A stretch of 64,000 nt of DNA from JACCZX01 sp963729165 (GTDB lineage: Bacteria; Pseudomonadota; Gammaproteobacteria; Burkholderiales; Burkholderiaceae_F), in assembly GCA_963729165.1 (NCBI GenBank), contig CAVSMM010000015.1, positions 265,791 through 329,790 on the forward strand. The letters run 5' to 3'. Positions 59,832-64,000 of the stretch are shown here, in pieces (positions within the stretch are counted from its first letter, which is position 1; each line of letters opens with the position of its first letter). The translations under genes and the position numbers were made by a program. The notes under the pieces were generated by a model. It was not told the origin of the DNA. It was given only the letters and a program-made list of their open reading frames with translations, and made no database searches.

Positions 59832-61393
59832 CGCTGGTGCGGCCCTTGGCGCATGTGCTGCATGCGTAGCCGCGAGGCTATTGAATGTATCAGACGTCGT
59901 TCTTCAGCAGTGACCGTCCGAGTGATCCAGCGCATAGCGATGAACATCGCCAGGCTGGCTGTTCCTGCTAGCACAAATGCTCCCCAATTCGTCACATACG
60001 GCACAGCGGACACTAACAGGAGTGCCTGCGCCGTCATGCCGCCCAATAATCCCATCCAGAAGCGCGCCCGGCCTGGCGTCTGGATCACTCGCAATTGCCG
60101 GCGCACTAGCAGAAGAAAAATCAGCGCGGTGGACATCGCGGTCATATTGGCGACACCTGCTCCGATTAGCCCGTATGACGGGACCAGCAGCGCCATGGTT
60201 CCAAGCAACGTCAGCGCAGTCACCCAGGCGAAAACCGCGGCGAGCCGAGACGTTCCGGTGCCGGTAATCACGTGCGTTGCCGGTGCACCGATGGCGGCAA
60301 TGGCGTACCCGACCCACAACAGTTGCAGCAATTCGATCGTTCCGGGCTGCAATGTAGTCCTGAGCCAGAGAGAAAGAAACGGCGCGGACAGAAAGAGTGC
60401 CGGAACCAGAATCGCCGCCATGCTGATAATGGCAACGCGCTGCAACACCTGCAGCAGTGACGCCACGTCGGCGTTGCGTCCTTCAGCACGCAGGCTCGCC
60501 ACTGCTGGGAAGGCGAAGCTGGTCAGCGAAGCGATTCCGAACAGCGTCTTGTTAGCGAGGCCGACGCACAATGCGTAGGTTCCTGCGGCAGCGGGAGAGG
60601 CGAGCGCTGAAACGATGACTCGATCCAGCTGAAACGCCAGGACGTTCGATAGCTGAAGCAACGACAATCCGAACGAAAACCGCGCGTCGGCGCGCACTGC
60701 GCGAAAGTCCGCCTTGAAGCGTAGCCCGGCAGGTAATTGCGACCGCGCCAGCCATGCACTGATAAAGCCAGTCAAAGCGGTGAGCAAGATAGCTGCTGCA
60801 ACCATTTCGACGATGGGCCGATCATAGATTGCAAGCATCAGCAGCGTAAGCCAGAGTGCGATCGTGGTGGCCGTCTGCACGGCCGTAATGAGCGCGAAAC
60901 GCTGTTGAGCGCGCAAAACGATTCCAGGCAGCGCAAGGACCAACGTAATCGTCGCCCACAGTGCACAAAAGCGAAGCAGTGTCGTTCCGTCCTGGCCGAC
61001 GGTCTTTTCGAAGCCCAATAGCGATGCCAGGGTCGACGCGGTGAGCGCGAGCACGGCACCGAGCACCAGTCCGATAGTCGAGAGCGCGATCGAGTAGCCG
61101 CCGAGGGTCGCGCCCAGCGTCGGACTCTGAATCTGCAGATCGTCGGCAATGCGGCGGACTGCTGCATTCGACATTCCAAAGTCGAAGCTCATCGCGAACG
61201 TAGGCGTAATCAGCGCGATCGACAAGATGCCGAAAGCAGACGCGCCCATAGCGCGGTACAAGATCGGCATCGCAATCAGCGCGATCAACACCGGAATCGC
61301 GAAGCTTGCGAAGCTGGTGAGCGCCTTTCGGCGCAGACTTGGCTGCGAAGGTGCGGGTGCTACGACGTCCACGCCTGTATCTGCGCTGCGCAA
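59828..61393 (-). CDS. Wzx-like polysaccharide flippase (MOP superfamily)
   Basis: 521 residues from TTG 61393, fourteen or so hydrophobic segments, the first starting FASFAIPVLIALIAM. Typical features: the N-terminal SFDFGMSNAAVRRIA motif and a conserved bundle ending LVRRQLRVIQTPGR. It moves lipid-linked glycan across the inner membrane for polymerisation. It overlaps the downstream methyltransferase and follows rfaE2 directly. Polymerase (Wzy) and ligase were not seen in the window. Confidence 0.85.
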   Translation of the reverse strand: MRSADTGVDVVAPAPSQPSLRRKALTSFASFAIPVLIALIAMPILYRAMGASAFGILSIALITPTFAMSFDFGMSNAAVRRIADDLQIQSPTLGATLGGYSIALSTIGLVLGAVLALTASTLASLLGFEKTVGQDGTTLLRFCALWATITLVLALPGIVLRAQQRFALITAVQTATTIALWLTLLMLAIYDRPIVEMVAAAILLTALTGFISAWLARSQLPAGLRFKADFRAVRADARFSFGLSLLQLSNVLAFQLDRVIVSALASPAAAGTYALCVGLANKTLFGIASLTSFAFPAVASLRAEGRNADVASLLQVLQRVAIISMAAILVPALFLSAPFLSLWLRTTLQPGTIELLQLLWVGYAIAAIGAPATHVITGTGTSRLAAVFAWVTALTLLGTMALLVPSYGLIGAGVANMTAMSTALIFLLLVRRQLRVIQTPGRARFWMGLLGGMTAQALLLVSAVPYVTNWGAFVLAGTASLAMFIAMRWITRTVTAEERRLIHSIASRLRMQHMRQGPHQR

Positions 61394-61876
61394 TCAGCCG
61401 CCGCGAACGCGTTGCAACAGGCGCGTAGTGGATCGGTCGTGAATGAAAGGAATAGCAATCGCGCGCCCGCCCAACGACCGCGCAAGCTCCGCCTCGGGAA
61501 TGCGATCGATTGAGTAGTCGCCGCCCTTTACGTAGATGTCGGGTCGGACCGCCTCTATTGTCGCCAGCGGTACTTGCGCCGCGAAGATCGTTACCAGATC
61601 GACCGACTGCAGTGCAGCGATCACCGCGGCTCGATCGGACTCGGAATTGACCGGCCGGTCGTCGGCCTTGCCGAGCAGCCTGACCGATGCATCGCTGTTA
61701 ATCGCAACGATCAACGATCCGCCGAGTGCGCGTGCCTGCGCGAGATAGGTGACGTGGCCTCTGTGCAGGATGTCAAAGACGCCGTTGGTCAATACGATCG
61801 GCCGTGCAAGCTGCTTGATCGCGTCGGCGAGGCGAGATTCGGCGACGATTTTTCGCTCGAAATCGATCGATGTCAT
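61394..61876 (-). CDS. rfaE2: D-glycero-beta-D-manno-heptose-1-phosphate adenylyltransferase
   Basis: Second activity of HldE, here a separate protein (HldC). 160 residues of the cytidylyltransferase-like fold: VLTNGVFDILHRGHVTYL with the HxGH nucleotide motif, AINSDASVRLLGKADDRPVN and YVKGGDYSID. It activates heptose with ATP for LPS core synthesis. The split from the kinase is the usual betaproteobacterial form. ATG overlaps gmhB stop (ATGA). Confidence 0.95.
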   Translation of the reverse strand: MTSIDFERKIVAESRLADAIKQLARPIVLTNGVFDILHRGHVTYLAQARALGGSLIVAINSDASVRLLGKADDRPVNSESDRAAVIAALQSVDLVTIFAAQVPLATIEAVRPDIYVKGGDYSIDRIPEAELARSLGGRAIAIPFIHDRSTTRLLQRVRGG

Positions 61877-62469
61877 TGCGCTCTTGCAAGTGCACTGACT
61901 GCATCTGCGACCTCAAGGCTGGCCGCCGCTTCCTTGAGATTGATGAACTGTGCCGTCGACAAGCCTGGCGGCTCGGCTGGCGCGGGGCGGCTTAAGCCGT
62001 CGGTTCCCAGCAGATAGCGAAGCGGCACACCGGCGTTGGCTGCGGCTTGCAGATCAGACGCGCGATCGCCGAAGAGCACGCTGCGCTGCAAGTCGAGATT
62101 CAGTTCGCGCGCCGCGCGTAACAACATGCCGGGAGCGGGCTTGCGGCAGTCGCATTCGAGCCGATAGTGCCCGATCGCTTCGGTCGGATGGTGCGGGCAA
62201 TGAAACACGCCTTCGATACGGATCGAACGTTGTTCGAATTGGCGCATCATCCAACGGTTAAGGACGTCAAGGTCGGCCTCCGAATAGAGCCCACGTCCGA
62301 TCCCCGATTGGTTGCTGACGATGACTAGCACAAGGCCCAGCCGCTGCAGAGTCGATACTCCTTCGAACACGCCGTCGACGAACTCGAATTCCTCTGGCCG
62401 GTATACATAACCACGATCGATATTGATGACACCGTCGCGATCGAGAAAGGCGGCGCGGCGCAAAGTCAT
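61873..62469 (-). CDS. gmhB: D-glycero-beta-D-manno-heptose-1,7-bisphosphate 7-phosphatase
   Basis: HAD-family phosphatase. Motif I FLDRDGVIN with the nucleophilic Asp, motif II VSNQSGIGRG, a zinc-binding cysteine/histidine loop CPHHPTEAIGHYRLECDCRKP, and motif IV FGDRASDLQAAANAG. I choose ATG 62469, which overlaps the hldD stop. 199 residues, the normal size. Confidence 0.96.
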   Translation of the reverse strand: MTLRRAAFLDRDGVINIDRGYVYRPEEFEFVDGVFEGVSTLQRLGLVLVIVSNQSGIGRGLYSEADLDVLNRWMMRQFEQRSIRIEGVFHCPHHPTEAIGHYRLECDCRKPAPGMLLRAARELNLDLQRSVLFGDRASDLQAAANAGVPLRYLLGTDGLSRPAPAEPPGLSTAQFINLKEAAASLEVADAVSALARAQ

Positions 62470-63458
62470 ACAGGTTGTTGAGCCAGCAGCCACCTGACGT
62501 AGTTCGCGGTGCCTTGCTCGACCGCCTGAAACGAGATATTGCAGCCCGCCGCGCGCAGCTGGGTCAGATCAGCCATCGTATGAGCTTGGTACTTCGCCTT
62601 TAACGCTTCGGGTACTGGTATGTATTCGATCGCGTGTTGGCGCACCAGCTCTTGCAAACCGAAGCCCGAATCGCCCTTGGCTGCACGCAAAGCGTTGATC
62701 ACCGCAACCGCAACATCGTTAAACGTTTGTGCCCGACCGGTACCGACGTTGAAAACACCGGAGACGGGCCTTTCGGAGAAGTGCAGGTTGACTGCTACGA
62801 CGTCGTCTACATAAATGAAGTCACGCTGTTGTTCTCCGTTTGCGTATCCGTGGCTGGCTTCGAACAGTTTCACCCGACCGTGTTCGCGATACTGGTTAAA
62901 CGCGTGAAAGGCGACTGATGCCATGCGCCCTTTGTGCGATTCACGCGGCCCGTACACGTTGAAATAGCGCAAACCAGTCACGGGTGCCGAAAGCTGATTC
63001 AGGTGTCGACGCACAAAAGCGTCGAACAAAAACTTGGAATAACCGTAGATGTTGAGCGGCTTCTCATACGCGCGCTCCTCCACGAACCGGGGACCAAGGC
63101 CGTATACCGCTGCCGAAGACGCATACACAAGCGGCGCTTTCGTGTCCTGACACCAGCCAAACATCTCGACCGAAAAACGGTAGTTGTTTTCCATCATGTA
63201 ACGACCGTCGGTTTGCATCGTGTCCGAACAGGCGCCCTGGTGAAATACAACATCGGCACGGGGCAATGCGCGACGCCGAATCAGGTCCAGAAACTCGCGC
63301 TTGTCGAGATAGTCTCCGACATCGCAGTCGGCAAGATTTGAAAACTTTTCAGCGCTTGAAAGGTTGTCAACAGCCAAGATGTCGCGTTCGCCAAGCGCAT
63401 TCAGAGCCTTAACGTTGTTGGCGCCAATAAAACCGGCTGCGCCGGTCACAATGATCAT
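62466..63458 (-). CDS. hldD: ADP-L-glycero-D-manno-heptose-6-epimerase
   Basis: NAD(P)-dependent short-chain epimerase giving the final ADP-L,D-heptose. 330 residues: nucleotide motif TGAAGFIGANNVKAL, active YxxxK in NIYGYSKFLFD, GLRYFNVYGPRE and the substrate motif FNVGTGRAQTFNDVA. Intact. The hldA stop overlaps its ATG by one base (TAATG). Confidence 0.97.
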   Translation of the reverse strand: MIIVTGAAGFIGANNVKALNALGERDILAVDNLSSAEKFSNLADCDVGDYLDKREFLDLIRRRALPRADVVFHQGACSDTMQTDGRYMMENNYRFSVEMFGWCQDTKAPLVYASSAAVYGLGPRFVEERAYEKPLNIYGYSKFLFDAFVRRHLNQLSAPVTGLRYFNVYGPRESHKGRMASVAFHAFNQYREHGRVKLFEASHGYANGEQQRDFIYVDDVVAVNLHFSERPVSGVFNVGTGRAQTFNDVAVAVINALRAAKGDSGFGLQELVRQHAIEYIPVPEALKAKYQAHTMADLTQLRAAGCNISFQAVEQGTANYVRWLLAQQPV

Positions 63459-64000
63459 TAATGCATTGTTCCGAAAAGCTCGTCGTACGACACGGTAGAC
63501 GAGCCAAACTTGCCCACAGCAATTCCGCCAGCTCGATTTGCTGCGAGCGCCGCTTCGCGTAAGGAAGCGCCTGCGGCCAACATTGTGGCGAGCGCTGCGA
63601 TCACTGTGTCGCCCGCTCCACTGACGTCATAAACCTCGCGCGCTTGTGCGGCGATCGACGATGCGCCATCCTCCGTGTACAGCGTCATTCCCTCTTCGCT
63701 GCGCGTGAGCAGCAGGGCTTCCAGTCGAAGTCTTGTCTGAGTTTCTGAGCGCGCGATTCCAGATCAGCTTCGCTTTTCCACCGCCCAACCACTTCACGCA
63801 GCTCGGCACGGTTCGGCGTCAGGATGGTTGCGCCGGCATAGCTTGATAATCGTCGCCCTTTGGATCGACCAGGACCCGCTTGCCGGCGGCACGCGAGGCT
63901 TCGATCATGCGGGCGATGTGCGCCAGCCCGCCCTTTCCGTAGTCGGACAGAACGACAAGTTGATATTGCGGCAGAAGCGAGCCAAACGCACCCAGCTGCT
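63458..64000 (-). CDS. hldA: D-glycero-beta-D-manno-heptose-7-phosphate kinase, C-terminal part (frameshifted)
   Basis: RfaE1 kinase of the ribokinase/PfkB family, entering the heptose pathway. The window shows only about 180 codons: QYQLVVLSDYGKGGLAHIARMIEASR, VDPKG, ILTPNRAELREVVG, and the PfkB end motif VYDVSGAGDTVIAALA with the catalytic Asp, ending DELFGTMH. Breaks near 63720 and 63845. It is truncated by the window edge (minus-strand start lies beyond 64000). Confidence 0.93.

Noticed and set aside
59322..60578. 418-codon plus-strand open frame
   Set aside because: Opposite the methyltransferase and flippase genes, which are well supported; product lacks any recognisable pattern.

Overview
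The window is about 61 % GC by eye and carries a core-genome stretch typical of a betaproteobacterium, most like Burkholderiales. Evidence is the gene order: coq7 / osmC / rplM-rpsI / DUF6776 / bactofilin / erpA / anmK / M23 peptidase / tyrS; glyA-nrdR; ribD-ribE-ribBX-ribH-nusB-thiL; thiE-hemL; rubredoxin-pilG-pilH-pilI-pilJ-chpA; yqgE-ruvX-pyrR-pyrB-pyrC'-plsC. These are family and synteny recognitions made by reading, not database results.

Layout. 1-7869: ubiquinone, ribosomal, Fe-S and cell-wall recycling genes. 7870-8388: a gene-free patch of interlocking inverted repeats with attC-like pieces. 8389-12722: desaturase, PEBP protein, phosphatase, then a ZTP riboswitch in front of glyA-nrdR. 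12730-19075: sigma32-driven Hsp20, then the riboflavin operon running into nusB, thiL and pncC; a 180-bp inverted-repeat element sits exactly between ribD and ribE. 19072-26963: dehalogenase-like hydrolase, exported TPR protein, CorC-like protein, pyrF, EamA transporter, M48 peptidase and DUF898 protein. 27030-29316: groES-groL with a promoter overlapping a CIRCE operator. 29505-30203: an orphan Cas6e-like RNase, the most unexpected gene here. 30296-36482: dacB, then thiE-hemL-dsbD-redoxin on the minus strand. 36707-46708: rubredoxin and the complete Pil-Chp chemosensory operon for twitching motility. 46822-52236: yqgE, ruvX, the pyrimidine genes with a non-catalytic dihydroorotase homologue, plsC and apaH. 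52300-64000: galU, then a ten-gene minus-strand surface-polysaccharide cluster. That cluster makes ADP-heptose (hldA, hldD, gmhB, rfaE2), assembles a glycan (three glycosyltransferases, a methyltransferase, a polyprenyl-phosphate sugar transferase) and exports it (Wzx-like flippase), with mostly ATGA/TTGA overlaps.

Sequence quality matters. More than twenty conserved genes, including rpsI, groL, galU, pyrB and pyrF, are broken by single-base indels, while their reading resumes perfectly in another frame and codon use stays clean. This looks like uncorrected long-read or metagenomic assembly error, not gene decay. I therefore give the full reconstructed gene span and mark the approximate break. 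No rRNA, tRNA, CRISPR array, transposase or phage gene was seen.
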